A stretch of 40,375 nt of DNA, from NCBI GenBank assembly GCA_018895235.1, contig JAHIOM010000029.1, positions 1 through 40,375 on the forward strand. Direction: 5' to 3'. The DNA is from Patescibacteria group bacterium. GTDB lineage: Bacteria; Patescibacteriota; Minisyncoccia; Minisyncoccales; Staskawiczbacteraceae. Position numbers and translations under genes: made by a program. Under the pieces are notes generated by a model. That model worked only from the letters and a program-made list of their open reading frames with translations, was not told the DNA's origin and searched no databases. Below, in pieces: positions 7,142 to 16,773 of this stretch. Position 1 is the first letter of the stretch. Each line of letters begins with the position of its first letter.

Positions 7142-10100
7142 ATGAATGGCGATGCAGAACATTTAGTGAATAGGTTTGAAATGTTTCTTGATGCAAAATT
7201 CCCTCAATCCTACCGCCAATTCTTACTCGAGCGCGGTTCGGCTGTCATTGATGGATTTCAGATTCTGGGATTACCAAAAAGAGAAGAAGAAACAAAGGAA
7301 GAAGAGCCAGATTTTGAGAGGATAAAAGAAGATTTATCTTGCCCTCTCTGCGGAAAACAGAAACAGGCAGGAAGATTTGTCTGTTATCCCTGCTACAATG
7401 TATTTGCAGAAGAAGCAAGAAGGGTGGCATCCAAAGGAAACAGATTGTCTCTTCCCTTGTGGGTAAAAGAAAGAATTGCCCAAAAGCAGAAGAAAGAAAA
7501 GAAACAAGAAAAGAAGGAATACTCTGCTTTGGAAGCAACCGAGATTCTCCGCGAAGAAAGACCCGACCTCTCTGAAAAACTTGTTGCCATTTGTTTTAAC
7601 AAAGGACGAGTTCTTTGTCTGGAAACAAGAGAAACGCCAGAGGACGATTGCCCTTTAATCGATGTCTCTCTGAACAAAGATGAGCCCTCAATTCCGGTTG
7701 GCAATACTTTCGGAGAATGGCTCCAGATCCATCAGGAATACGAGAGAAGATTCAAAGAGGCTTATGCCAGAGTCGAAAGAAGAAGAAAAGAAACCGAAGA
7801 ACGTAAAGAAAAGAAATTCGGAGGCAAAAAGGGACTTTTACCTAAGCCCCAAGATTGGCATCCGATTGTAAGCAAAACCCAAGATTACATTGTCGGGTTA
7901 ACTGCTTTGAGATTTAACTCCATGCTCAACTGTTTGGAGGTTGATGAATTTTACAGCATCGACCATCCGGGATACCAGCCGGGCGGATCAATCCGCAATT
8001 TGGTCAATATAATATTCACGATGGCCCGGGACTTTACCGGCTTTCTGAATATTATGTTTACCGATGAGCGCAAAGACGGAAGAGGTAGTCTTTCCAGGCC
8101 GGCAAGGTCTGTGCCCAAAGCATTGATTGAGCTGGCAGCGCATTACGGTATTGTTTTTGAGAAAGCAAACGAAGGCAGAATCTCTCATCAAGAGGGCGTC
8201 AGCCTTTTCTTCGCAATTCTCGAAATGCCTGAAAAAGCGCAGGAGACGGCGGCAATTCTCGAAGAGGCCGGCTATCTCAACAAAGAGATGCTTACGGAAG
8301 TTATTGCTGTCGGCATATGGAGCAAAGAAGAAGTGGCTTGGCTTTTGGAAAACGCTTCTAGGCCGGAAGCAGTAATTTTGGGAACAGACTCGGCGGAAAG
8401 CAGGGTGCTTCACAATGATTCTCTTAATTACGGCAAATCGGTCCTAATGGCTAAAAGGCTCCAGCAAAGGGTTTTAACGGAAATCACAGGCGGTTTTTCT
8501 TCAGAAGAAAGAGAAACGTCTGGATGCCGTTTGCAACCCTGCGGAGAATTCTGGATATTGAGGTCGGCCAAAGAATTCAATCTGCCCTGGCTTATGGACC
8601 GGGAAGAAAAGATTCCCGTAGAGCCAAAAGAGCAGGTTCTGGTTCTTTCAAGGCCGAAGATCATCTCCAGCAGAGAAAAAAACCAGCAGTGGATTGAAGA
8701 AAACATTGCCCTGCTGGCAGAAAAGAAAAAAGAGCTGGGCATCAACAAAGCTTGTCTGGTGCTTAACTATGATTTCATCAGCCCTGATTTTGACCAGAAT
8801 CCGCAAGAGGTTTTGGCAGTAGCCCAAAAAGCTGTTAAGAGCGGCATCTATCTGCTTTTCCCATATGACCGTTGCGACCAGTTGGATTTGTTGGTGGAGG
8901 AGAAAATGCGCAGAGCAAGAAGAATGCGCAAATTTCCGTCCCGCAAAGCATCTCTGGACATGCAGATGATACTTGTGCCCGCAGAAGAGTGGACATACGA
9001 GAAAGTATTCGGTCATTTAGCGCAGAACGCCTACGATTACGGCGAGTTGATTGCCAACAAGGTGAACATCACTCGGTACCGAAATGATTTCGTTGTCACT
9101 TCGGCCGCCGTAGAGCGAGTTGCATCGCAATATTCGGGAAGCGGAACAGTAGCCGAATTAAGCGATACTACTCAAAAAATTCTGGAAAAATGGCGCGCTC
9201 AAGTGAAACCTGCCAGTCAAAAGGGCGAGTATCATCTAAAAATGGCTTGGTATAAAATTTTTACCGGGCTAACAAAAGATGGTCGCCTTAGAGAAAAAGT
9301 TGTACAAATGGTGGCAGAATGGAACAGAGCAGACGACGAAAGAGCAACCAGGGGTGAAAAGGGCGCAATCAATTGGTCTAAACAGCCGGATAACGAACGA
9401 AAAGAGCACTTAATGCTGCAGTTGGGCGAGGCCTTAAGGCAAATTGCAGAAAGAATAAGTTCGGCAACAGAGAGAAAGAAAGAGGTTGTTTTAATTACAG
9501 CCAAAGAAAGCCAAAAAGTTCTGAAAGCACTGGAAAGGGAAAACGGTATCGGCTATTCTTTTATTAGGCCGGAAGAAATGCAGGGGTTCTTGAAAAAAGC
9601 GAAGATTGAGACAACTCCCTCAAACATTTCTGACTACGGAGCTGTGATTGTCTCGGCTCCTTATGGGAGAGTTGATGAGCCCTTGGTGAAATTTGAGACG
9701 CCGAGAAGCCAGGTTGAACTGCCTGAAGAGGTTGTTTCTGGTATTAATTCCAAGGTGGAGGGAATGACAAAAGAAGGAGTTTTTGTCAGCCACGGAGATA
9801 GAATCAGATCGGCCAATCAACAGATACAGGAAGCTTTAAAAAACGGGCTTCCGCTGGCCGTATCATATCTCCAGCCCGAAGTTTTCGTGGAAACAATTCG
9901 AGGCTATATCTGCACTCCTCATTACGGCAGAAAGAAGATGGTGGAACCAGCATATCTCCGAATTGCTTACAACGACGGAGGCGAAGGGAAACCTTTTCCT
10001 ATTTTCTGTCTTGATGGAGAGCCGAAGGTTGGGAAACATTCTTACGATTTCCCAGTTCAGATAGTGTCATTGCGGCACATGCTGGGCGACTTAGCGACAG

Positions 10101-10558
10101 AATGTTCCATTATCAGGAACGTGGAAATACAGCGCAAAGAGGATTCTGTTGAACAAGAAGAGTTTGCTTTTAGGAAGGTGCATTTTTTCATAGAAACCCT
10201 TCTGAAGCTGTCTCAAAAGCAAATTTCCATCGAAGAAGTGGAAAAAACAGCAAGAATCTTCCGCCTTTTGTGGGAATATTCTCACGCTACCAGCGCTCCC
10301 CTGAAAGAATGCGGCGCTAGGGATGTATTAAGAGTGCATTTGTTCCAGTCTACTGGCTTAGATCCCGCTGTGGTGGGCGCTTATCGAGCGGTGACTGAAC
10401 TCTTGCAAAAATACCGCGGCGAATTAGTAGTAGTGCCGAGGATATATAGAAGAGACGAGAAACTGATTCAAGAGTTTGAAGCGGCATCGCCGCTTAATGA
10501 AGAAAAAAGAAGGAAGATAGTTTCAGGTATGTCTCCTTCAGCTCAAGAATGGATTTGA
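7142..10558 (+). CDS. Large (1138 aa) protein: N-terminal SUKH-like domain with Zn-finger insert, C-terminal ~900 aa of unknown function
   Basis: FPQSYRQFLLERGSAVIDGFQILGL...CPLC...CYPC...IPVGNTFGEWLQIHQEYERR; AGAAGGAG RBS upstream. Confidence 0.75.
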   Translation: MNGDAEHLVNRFEMFLDAKFPQSYRQFLLERGSAVIDGFQILGLPKREEETKEEEPDFERIKEDLSCPLCGKQKQAGRFVCYPCYNVFAEEARRVASKGNRLSLPLWVKERIAQKQKKEKKQEKKEYSALEATEILREERPDLSEKLVAICFNKGRVLCLETRETPEDDCPLIDVSLNKDEPSIPVGNTFGEWLQIHQEYERRFKEAYARVERRRKETEERKEKKFGGKKGLLPKPQDWHPIVSKTQDYIVGLTALRFNSMLNCLEVDEFYSIDHPGYQPGGSIRNLVNIIFTMARDFTGFLNIMFTDERKDGRGSLSRPARSVPKALIELAAHYGIVFEKANEGRISHQEGVSLFFAILEMPEKAQETAAILEEAGYLNKEMLTEVIAVGIWSKEEVAWLLENASRPEAVILGTDSAESRVLHNDSLNYGKSVLMAKRLQQRVLTEITGGFSSEERETSGCRLQPCGEFWILRSAKEFNLPWLMDREEKIPVEPKEQVLVLSRPKIISSREKNQQWIEENIALLAEKKKELGINKACLVLNYDFISPDFDQNPQEVLAVAQKAVKSGIYLLFPYDRCDQLDLLVEEKMRRARRMRKFPSRKASLDMQMILVPAEEWTYEKVFGHLAQNAYDYGELIANKVNITRYRNDFVVTSAAVERVASQYSGSGTVAELSDTTQKILEKWRAQVKPASQKGEYHLKMAWYKIFTGLTKDGRLREKVVQMVAEWNRADDERATRGEKGAINWSKQPDNERKEHLMLQLGEALRQIAERISSATERKKEVVLITAKESQKVLKALERENGIGYSFIRPEEMQGFLKKAKIETTPSNISDYGAVIVSAPYGRVDEPLVKFETPRSQVELPEEVVSGINSKVEGMTKEGVFVSHGDRIRSANQQIQEALKNGLPLAVSYLQPEVFVETIRGYICTPHYGRKKMVEPAYLRIAYNDGGEGKPFPIFCLDGEPKVGKHSYDFPVQIVSLRHMLGDLATECSIIRNVEIQRKEDSVEQEEFAFRKVHFFIETLLKLSQKQISIEEVEKTARIFRLLWEYSHATSAPLKECGARDVLRVHLFQSTGLDPAVVGAYRAVTELLQKYRGELVVVPRIYRRDEKLIQEFEAASPLNEEKRRKIVSGMSPSAQEWI
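7649..7787 (+). repeat. 139-bp exact direct repeat, copy B
   Basis: Identical to 5091-5229. Confidence 0.95.
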
Positions 10559-10562
10559 ACAT

Positions 10563-10589
10563 GGGTAGCCTAAAAACTACCCTTTTTTA
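10563..10589 (+). terminator. Intrinsic terminator
   Basis: GGGTAG-CCTAAAAA-CTACCC-TTTTTT. Confidence 0.85.
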
Positions 10590-10690
10590 TTTGTTCTTTG
10601 ACAAAACCCTTTTAAAATGGTTAAACTAAATATCGGTAGCACTTTGATAACCAAACACGAAACCAAAGCTTCTAAAACAGGAGAGGAACA

Positions 10691-12310
10691 ATGGTGCCAA
10701 AGCCAAAGAAATATGTATGCAAAGACTGCAAGAAAGAGTTTGAATACGATGAGCTTCCCTTTCTCTTAAAAGCGGAAAAGGGCGAAAGCAGGCCGGAGAG
10801 ATGTCTGGAATGCAAACAAATCCACGGAGTAGAGAGGGGCAAGATAAAGGTTCCATATTTTGAACCAATCGAAACAGGATCGCCTGTCTCGCACTTTGGC
10901 TCCTCGCAAAGCGGTTTTGCTTCTCGTGGCGAAAGAAAACTTGAAGAGATATCCAAAGATGTTGATTTGTCGGAAATTGAATTTGGCATAACAGAAAAGG
11001 ATATTCTGGCGTTTTACGAAAAATTAGAGAACAACCAGGTAGTAGTAGTTGTTGCTCCGACTGGTTCCGGTAAATCAACTTTCCTTCCTTTAAGATTAAT
11101 CATTCCTCCAAAAGGATACAAAGGAAATTTGATTGAAAGACTAATCCGGCAAGGCCAAATAATTATCACAGAGCCCTTGACCTCGGCCGTTGAAAGAATT
11201 CCTGCGTTTATAGCTGAAAAACTTTTGGGATCTAAGGTGGGTCCTGGGAACATGTTAGGGCTCCGCCACGGCGGAGGCAAAGAGGGCGAGAAGTATGATA
11301 GATGGAATATTGAAGTGCCTGTTACTGACGGCTCTCTACGCAATTGGATAAGAGAAGGCAAACTCAGCCAGTACAGCTTAATTATGGTAGACGAAGCGCA
11401 TCAGCGCAGTTGCAACATCGAAACCATTTTAATGCTTTTGAAAAACGAACTGGCGCGATACCCAAACCTGAAAGTCGTAATTTCTTCAGCCACCGTCAAC
11501 GCCGAACGTTTCAGGGATACGTTCAAAGAAGTCGGAGTAAAAGCAGATATTCTCAATCTCGATCACTCTTCAAGACGAAAGCATAATTATTATGTTCACT
11601 TTTGGAGAGACAATCAGAAGGTCAGCGGTTGCGGCTGCTGGCTTTGCCAAGATTCAAAGGAAAGAGAAAAATTCTGGAGGCATAAAAAAGAATCTCCGAA
11701 AGAGTTTGAACTTTCAGAGACCATAGCAAGATTTGTAATGGAAATTCTGCAGAAAACTAAAGAAGGAAGCATCTTGGTCTTTTTGCATGGAGAGGCCTTC
11801 ATAGAAGACACTGCGAAAAAGATTAAAGAGATGAAAAGAATAAATAGGATCTCTGAATCTGAGGTGCCGGTACTTACGGTTTATCGCAGATTAGGCGAAG
11901 CAGAGGTAGAAAGGAGATTTAATCAAAAAGGTCAAAAAGGAAGAGTGCTCATAACCACCAATATTGCCGAAACTTCCCATACTCTTGACGATGTTGTATA
12001 CGTCATTGATTGCGGATACATAAAAGAGTCTGAGTGGGATCCTGCTACCCAAATTTCAAAACTTCCTTCAAGGCGCCACAGCCAGGACGGTTGCCGTCAA
12101 AGATGGGGCAGAACAGGAAGAAATTGCGACGGTTATGTTTTCTGTCTTTATACGGAAGAAGAGTTTAAAGGATTTGATCCTCACACCAATCCTGAAATTA
12201 CCAGAAGCTGCCTTGATGAAGTGATGTTAACTCTCAGCGCTACAGGGGTTTCTAATCCTGAAAACATCCCATGGCTGGTAAAGCCGGAGGATTTATCAGA
12301 GAAGAAATAG
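10691..12310 (+). CDS. DEAH-box helicase (HrpA/Prp-like) with N-terminal zinc ribbon
   Basis: APTGSGKST, MVDEAH, SSAT, TNIAETSHTLDDVVYVIDCGY, QRWGRTGR; CKDC...CLEC. Confidence 0.9.
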   Translation: MVPKPKKYVCKDCKKEFEYDELPFLLKAEKGESRPERCLECKQIHGVERGKIKVPYFEPIETGSPVSHFGSSQSGFASRGERKLEEISKDVDLSEIEFGITEKDILAFYEKLENNQVVVVVAPTGSGKSTFLPLRLIIPPKGYKGNLIERLIRQGQIIITEPLTSAVERIPAFIAEKLLGSKVGPGNMLGLRHGGGKEGEKYDRWNIEVPVTDGSLRNWIREGKLSQYSLIMVDEAHQRSCNIETILMLLKNELARYPNLKVVISSATVNAERFRDTFKEVGVKADILNLDHSSRRKHNYYVHFWRDNQKVSGCGCWLCQDSKEREKFWRHKKESPKEFELSETIARFVMEILQKTKEGSILVFLHGEAFIEDTAKKIKEMKRINRISESEVPVLTVYRRLGEAEVERRFNQKGQKGRVLITTNIAETSHTLDDVVYVIDCGYIKESEWDPATQISKLPSRRHSQDGCRQRWGRTGRNCDGYVFCLYTEEEFKGFDPHTNPEITRSCLDEVMLTLSATGVSNPENIPWLVKPEDLSEKK

Positions 12311-12320
12311 TTTAATATTA

Positions 12321-12345
12321 AAGGGGTATCCTACCCCTTTATTTT
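12321..12345 (+). terminator. Intrinsic terminator
   Basis: AAGGGGTA-TCC-TACCCCTT then T-rich. Confidence 0.8.
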
Positions 12346-12405
12346 TTTTGATGTTTCTGTTAGTCTAACCATAGACCCTTGACAATTAACAAAGAGGAGA
12401 TAAAC

Positions 12406-14817
12406 GTGGACAGCAAAGAAAAATGGACAGCAGAAATTTCTCGGTCTGCGCAATCAGTGCGCGATAGCCAGTTTGTTACGGAAAAAGGGCTTATTACAGA
12501 AAAAGCTTTGGAGATATTTCATATTCCAAGGTCGGTTCAAGACATAGATGTAATTACCCTGGCAGATGAATATAACTGCGCGCTTGAAGCGGCAATAGTT
12601 CTTTTTCTAATGGCAAGCCGCGACGGAGAGCCAAGAACTGGGGCAAACCTATATTCACCCGGCATCGGCCTTCTTTTTTGGGATATTAACTGGACGGCTT
12701 CGACTAAACTAAAAATCTGGCGTTTACATCAAGCTTTAAAAGTAGGATGCAAAGATGATCTGGATTTTGTAATTAAGCTTGCTTATTGCTTTTTAAGAGC
12801 AGAGAAAAATAATATTGCAGAATTGTGGACAAAATATTTTCAGGTCAATTATCAGGTTATGCAAGAGGCTCTAAATGATGCTCGGGATATATTCGCTTCT
12901 CATTACAGAATGAACGCCTTAGAAGAAGAAAGAGCCATTGATATAAATATTGTTGGAAGAATCCGGCAAGTGTTTGTTTCAACTTGGCAAAATAGAGTTG
13001 CCAAGATTACGGGCGACAAGCCAGTTCCTTGCCTGAAAGTAGAAAAAGAAAGAATTGCAGCCATATCTCAGCACTGTATATACAGTCAGACAAAGGGAGA
13101 AGAAGTTATTATGGCAGCTGCTACTGATGGTATGGCGATTGTTGGCGGTTACCCGCGACAAATGCCCGTAGCTTCTTTTATAGTATGTTTAGAAGAAGAA
13201 TCCCAAGAAGAAAAATCGAATTTTTTTGCTGACCAGTTTTTACCCATTGGCAGTCTGGTTAATGTTACCAAAAAAGGAAAGAAAATATTGGTTGGCGGGG
13301 CAGTAGAGTTTCCTTCCGCAGTTAAATTTTATTACAAGCGAACTCTTAATGGCGATGGTTCTCCCAAAAAAGAGATGCTATCTGTCTCAGAGTTTGTAGA
13401 AGAGTTTGTTTGTAGCGAATTTAAAGAAGAAGGATTTGAAGCGACGGGGGAATGGATTGGAGAAGATGAATCCGATCGGGCAATAGTTATCAATTGGACA
13501 GAAGAATCTGGATGCCTAGTTGCCATTCTTGCCCCGATTAAAGCCACTGAGAGTAAATCTATCCTTAAAGTTGGGGACACGCTTAAAGCAACTATACAAA
13601 AGGTTGTTAGGGATCCCAACGGCAAAGGAGGATTTGTTTTAACCAGTTTAGCCCACAATCCTTGTGTGCCAATAGAGATTAATGCGATTTCTCTTTCGCC
13701 CGCAGGATATGGCTCAGAAAAAATTGAGGGACAAACCCTAAATCTTTCCGTTGAAGGATTTGACGAAGAAGGAAATCCTTTATTGAGCAACATCGATAGT
13801 CTAAAAGAAGATTTAGGTGCTCTTCGAGAAGAAATATCAGAAAGTGAAAAAGCTACAAAAACAAGCGAGAAAAGTTATATTGAATTATCGGCCGTTGCAG
13901 TTAAGATAGACGAAGATGAAGAAGAGGCGGTTGTAGTTATTGAAAGGGGAAAAGGCATTGTCCATCCCATAAAAGTCAGCCAGACTTATGTTCCTGGCGG
14001 AGATCTCAAAAACCTGAGGATTGATGAAAAGATTATTGTTCGGCTATTCAACAGAACAGATGACGAAATTTCTGTTGAATATTTCACCGAAGAAGAAATG
14101 AAGAGCATGCCGAGAAGTTGGAGACTGAATGAAACCAAAGATAAAGTGGTATTGCCCCTATGCCTCGAAGATAAAGACCTTGAGCGATGGAATGTCCGGT
14201 CAGAGTTGGTTGACTTTGTAAAAAGACATTCTTGGCAATACTGCATTGGTGCAAGGATTAATTCCTTAAAAGAACGGATTTCCAAATTGAAAGAAGGAAA
14301 TTCCGTAAACGCAACCGTGAGAAAGATTGATTATAATGAAGCGGGAGAAATCGATAAGGTGTACGTGATTTTTGGAGACAGTGTCCCCGCATCTATTTTG
14401 GGAAGATCCCTGTCGTCAACTGAAATTTCGGAAGGCGATGAAATCTCGCTCTGCATTAGGAGTGTTGATCCTCAAACCGGCAGAATTTTTCTAGTTGACA
14501 AAGAAAAAGAACTAGAATTGATAACAACAGATATACAGCAGAAAAAAGAAACTATTACTAGATGGCAAGGAAATATTGAAAATTCAGAAGGCTATATTGT
14601 CAGTCTGATAGAGCAAGTTGAAAAACTGCAATATGGGATAGCTAACGCTAGAACAGTAGAATACGCCGCTGAAAGAATAGTGTGGCTATCGCAAAAACGC
14701 AGTAAGATTGAACAAGTCGAGAATCAAATCCAAGAATGGAGAGAAAAAATATCCTCTGTTCAAAAGGAATTAAGAGAATTACGGCAAAAATTAAAAGAAT
14801 TACAACAAAAAGAATAA
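12406..14817 (+). CDS. S1/OB-fold-containing protein with C-terminal coiled coil (start reassigned to GTG 12406)
   Basis: GTG preceded by AAAGAGGAGATAAAC; S1-like blocks VGDTLKATIQKVVRDPNGKGGFVLTSL and GNSVNATVRKIDYNEAGEI...GRIFLVDKEK. Confidence 0.6.
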   Translation: MDSKEKWTAEISRSAQSVRDSQFVTEKGLITEKALEIFHIPRSVQDIDVITLADEYNCALEAAIVLFLMASRDGEPRTGANLYSPGIGLLFWDINWTASTKLKIWRLHQALKVGCKDDLDFVIKLAYCFLRAEKNNIAELWTKYFQVNYQVMQEALNDARDIFASHYRMNALEEERAIDINIVGRIRQVFVSTWQNRVAKITGDKPVPCLKVEKERIAAISQHCIYSQTKGEEVIMAAATDGMAIVGGYPRQMPVASFIVCLEEESQEEKSNFFADQFLPIGSLVNVTKKGKKILVGGAVEFPSAVKFYYKRTLNGDGSPKKEMLSVSEFVEEFVCSEFKEEGFEATGEWIGEDESDRAIVINWTEESGCLVAILAPIKATESKSILKVGDTLKATIQKVVRDPNGKGGFVLTSLAHNPCVPIEINAISLSPAGYGSEKIEGQTLNLSVEGFDEEGNPLLSNIDSLKEDLGALREEISESEKATKTSEKSYIELSAVAVKIDEDEEEAVVVIERGKGIVHPIKVSQTYVPGGDLKNLRIDEKIIVRLFNRTDDEISVEYFTEEEMKSMPRSWRLNETKDKVVLPLCLEDKDLERWNVRSELVDFVKRHSWQYCIGARINSLKERISKLKEGNSVNATVRKIDYNEAGEIDKVYVIFGDSVPASILGRSLSSTEISEGDEISLCIRSVDPQTGRIFLVDKEKELELITTDIQQKKETITRWQGNIENSEGYIVSLIEQVEKLQYGIANARTVEYAAERIVWLSQKRSKIEQVENQIQEWREKISSVQKELRELRQKLKELQQKE

Positions 14818-14911
14818 ATAAGGCAAAAGCCGATTGTGAAAACTTTCGGCTCTTTTATTGCATTTTTGTCTCAGAAAAGGCAGAATAAAATAATAAATAA
14901 TTAATAAAAAT

Positions 14912-15532
14912 ATGACAAAAGTTGAAGTTGAGCATCGGGGACTTTTAAATGAAGAAAGGTTTAAAAAGTTAAATACATTTTTAAAAAAGAACGGAAAATT
15001 CCTTGGAGAGAAGGACAGATTTTCTGTTATTTATTCGTCACGCGGGAAAGAAACATTTAAAATAATCCGAAGCCCGATTGATTTAAAACTTAGGATTACA
15101 AACAAGAAAGCAGAATTAGTTTTAAAACATGGGAAATGGAGTGGGAATGACGCCAGAAAAGAATTTTTATTTCCCATAACTTCAAAAAAGTTTGAGGAAA
15201 TGACAGAATTTTTAAAAATACTGGGATATTACTATGGGGTATTGCAAGCGACAAGAACGCATTTTTACATATATAAAGGTATTGAATTCGCAGTGGTAAA
15301 AGTTCCAGGTTGGGGTTATTATTTTGAAGCAGAAATTGCAACCGAAAAAGATAAAATAAAAAATGCGAACAAAAAAATTATATCAGTATGCCAAGAACTT
15401 AATTTAAACGTGCTTAGCGATAAAGATTTTTGTAAATTATTAGAAAGTTTAAACGAAAGGCCTGGATTTAGATTTAATTTTAAAAAAGAAAGTTTTTCTG
15501 ATATTAAAAAGAGGTTTGCTAATTACTTTTAG
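14912..15532 (+). CDS. CYTH-domain-like protein
   Basis: VEVEHRGLL..., DLKLRITNKKAELVLKHG, YYFEAEIATEKD. Confidence 0.7.
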   Translation: MTKVEVEHRGLLNEERFKKLNTFLKKNGKFLGEKDRFSVIYSSRGKETFKIIRSPIDLKLRITNKKAELVLKHGKWSGNDARKEFLFPITSKKFEEMTEFLKILGYYYGVLQATRTHFYIYKGIEFAVVKVPGWGYYFEAEIATEKDKIKNANKKIISVCQELNLNVLSDKDFCKLLESLNERPGFRFNFKKESFSDIKKRFANYF

Positions 15533-15542
15533 AAATTATTTT

Positions 15543-15959
15543 ATGCAGAAAAGAGTAAGGGCGATAATTATCAAAGACAACAAAATTTTAACAATAAAAA
15601 GAACCAAACCGGATACTGTTTTTTGGGTTATGCCTGGTGGTGGCGTAGAGAAGGGTGAAACAAACGAAAAAGCATTAATCAGAGAAACCAAAGAGGAATT
15701 AGGCGTGGATATTACGGTTGGGAGTCTATTCTGGTCGGCGGACTCTAAAAGGCCGGAGACAATTGGCCACAAAGAATATTTTTATTTTTGCGACATAAAG
15801 AGCGGCAAATTAGGGTCGGGTAATGGTCCAGAATTTCATAAAGACACGTTATATGTGGGTAAATATGATATTGAATGGATTGATATAGATAGCCTAAAGA
15901 ATATTAACTTAAGACCAGCCGAAATTAAAGATTTAATTTATAAAAGATATAAAAAATAA
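15543..15959 (+). CDS. NUDIX hydrolase
   Basis: GGGVEKGETNEKALIRETKEELGV Nudix box; ATG at 15543 preferred over the upstream start. Confidence 0.9.
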   Translation: MQKRVRAIIIKDNKILTIKRTKPDTVFWVMPGGGVEKGETNEKALIRETKEELGVDITVGSLFWSADSKRPETIGHKEYFYFCDIKSGKLGSGNGPEFHKDTLYVGKYDIEWIDIDSLKNINLRPAEIKDLIYKRYKK

Positions 15960-15975
15960 TATATCTAATAAAAAT

Positions 15976-16482
15976 ATGAAAAGGATAATGTTGAAAGTGA
16001 AATCTTTTCAAGAAACATTACACGAAGATATGTGTGGGCCGGCTTCGCTTAAAATGGTTTTGGATTATTATAATGTTGAGAAAACGGAAAAAGAATTGGC
16101 AAAAATGGCTGGGCTTAAAAAAGGTTTAGGCGTAGATGACAAAGGTATTAAGAAAGTAGCTGAAAAATTAGGCTTCAAGGTTGTTATAAAAAACAATAAT
16201 AGCTTTAAAGATATCCAAAAGTGGCTGGATAGAGAGATTCCAATTATTGTTGATTGGTTTACGAGGGGCAGGAACGATTATTCAGAGTCAGAAACAGCTG
16301 ATGGCCATTATTCAGTTATGGCTGGTTTGGACGATAAATTTATTTATCTTCAAGACCCGGAAATCGGTAAGATGAGAAAAATCAAAAGAGACGACTTTAT
16401 GAGAGTTTGGTTCGATTTTAAAGGTGAATATTTGAATCCAAATGAGTTGATAATCAGACAGATTATTGCGGTATACAAATAA
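15976..16482 (+). CDS. C39-like cysteine peptidase family protein
   Basis: HEDMCGPASLKMVLDYY, DGHYSVMAG, YLQDPE (Cys/His/Asp pattern). Confidence 0.75.
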   Translation: MKRIMLKVKSFQETLHEDMCGPASLKMVLDYYNVEKTEKELAKMAGLKKGLGVDDKGIKKVAEKLGFKVVIKNNNSFKDIQKWLDREIPIIVDWFTRGRNDYSESETADGHYSVMAGLDDKFIYLQDPEIGKMRKIKRDDFMRVWFDFKGEYLNPNELIIRQIIAVYK

Positions 16483-16520
16483 GAGTTGGTCTAAATAAAT
16501 TAAAAGAATTTTAATTTAAA

Positions 16521-16595
16521 ATGTCATCTCTTTCCATCGGCATGGTCAGGATACAATACGACATATTACGAACAAACAAGAGGAGATTAAGCTGA
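16521..16595 (+). pseudogene. Second detached ychF-like start (MSSLSIGMV | RIQYDILRTNKRRLS*)
   Basis: ATGTCATCTCTTTCCATCGGCATGGT then the same element sequence as at 2458. Confidence 0.7.
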
Positions 16596-16666
16596 TTCCG
16601 TTTGAGTTGTCTATACGGCTCCCTAACACGGAAAGATTCGGAAATAAGCCAAAAGTTTTAGTATAA
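16547..16666 (+). pseudogene. Detached serine recombinase C-terminal tail, copy 2 (QDTIRHITNKQEEIKLIPFELSIRLPNTERFGNKPKVLV*)
   Basis: In frame with the recombinase across the reconstructed attP; 4 nt differences from copy 1 over the shared codons, all synonymous. Confidence 0.75.
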
Positions 16667-16676
16667 AGAAGAAAAA

Positions 16677-16702
16677 AGCTCTCCCTCGCCGGAGGGCTTT
16701 TT
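16677..16702 (+). terminator. Intrinsic terminator after tail copy 2
   Basis: AGCTCTCC-CTCGCC-GGAGGGCT then TTTT. Confidence 0.8.
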
Positions 16703-16773
16703 GATTTAGGTAAAAAAGATTGAAATTTATGTCAAAAAGGAGTAAATTTAAGTAATAAAAATATTGACAAGTC

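Noticed and set aside
12379-12405. TTG start of the 812-aa ORF as given in the ORF track
   Set aside because: GTG at 12406 is preceded by a good AGGAG RBS; the TTG start would put the RBS inside the coding sequence.
16521-16595. Second ychF gene start
   Set aside because: Only the first ~8-9 codons resemble YchF and the frame stops after 25 codons; treated as a junction remnant.
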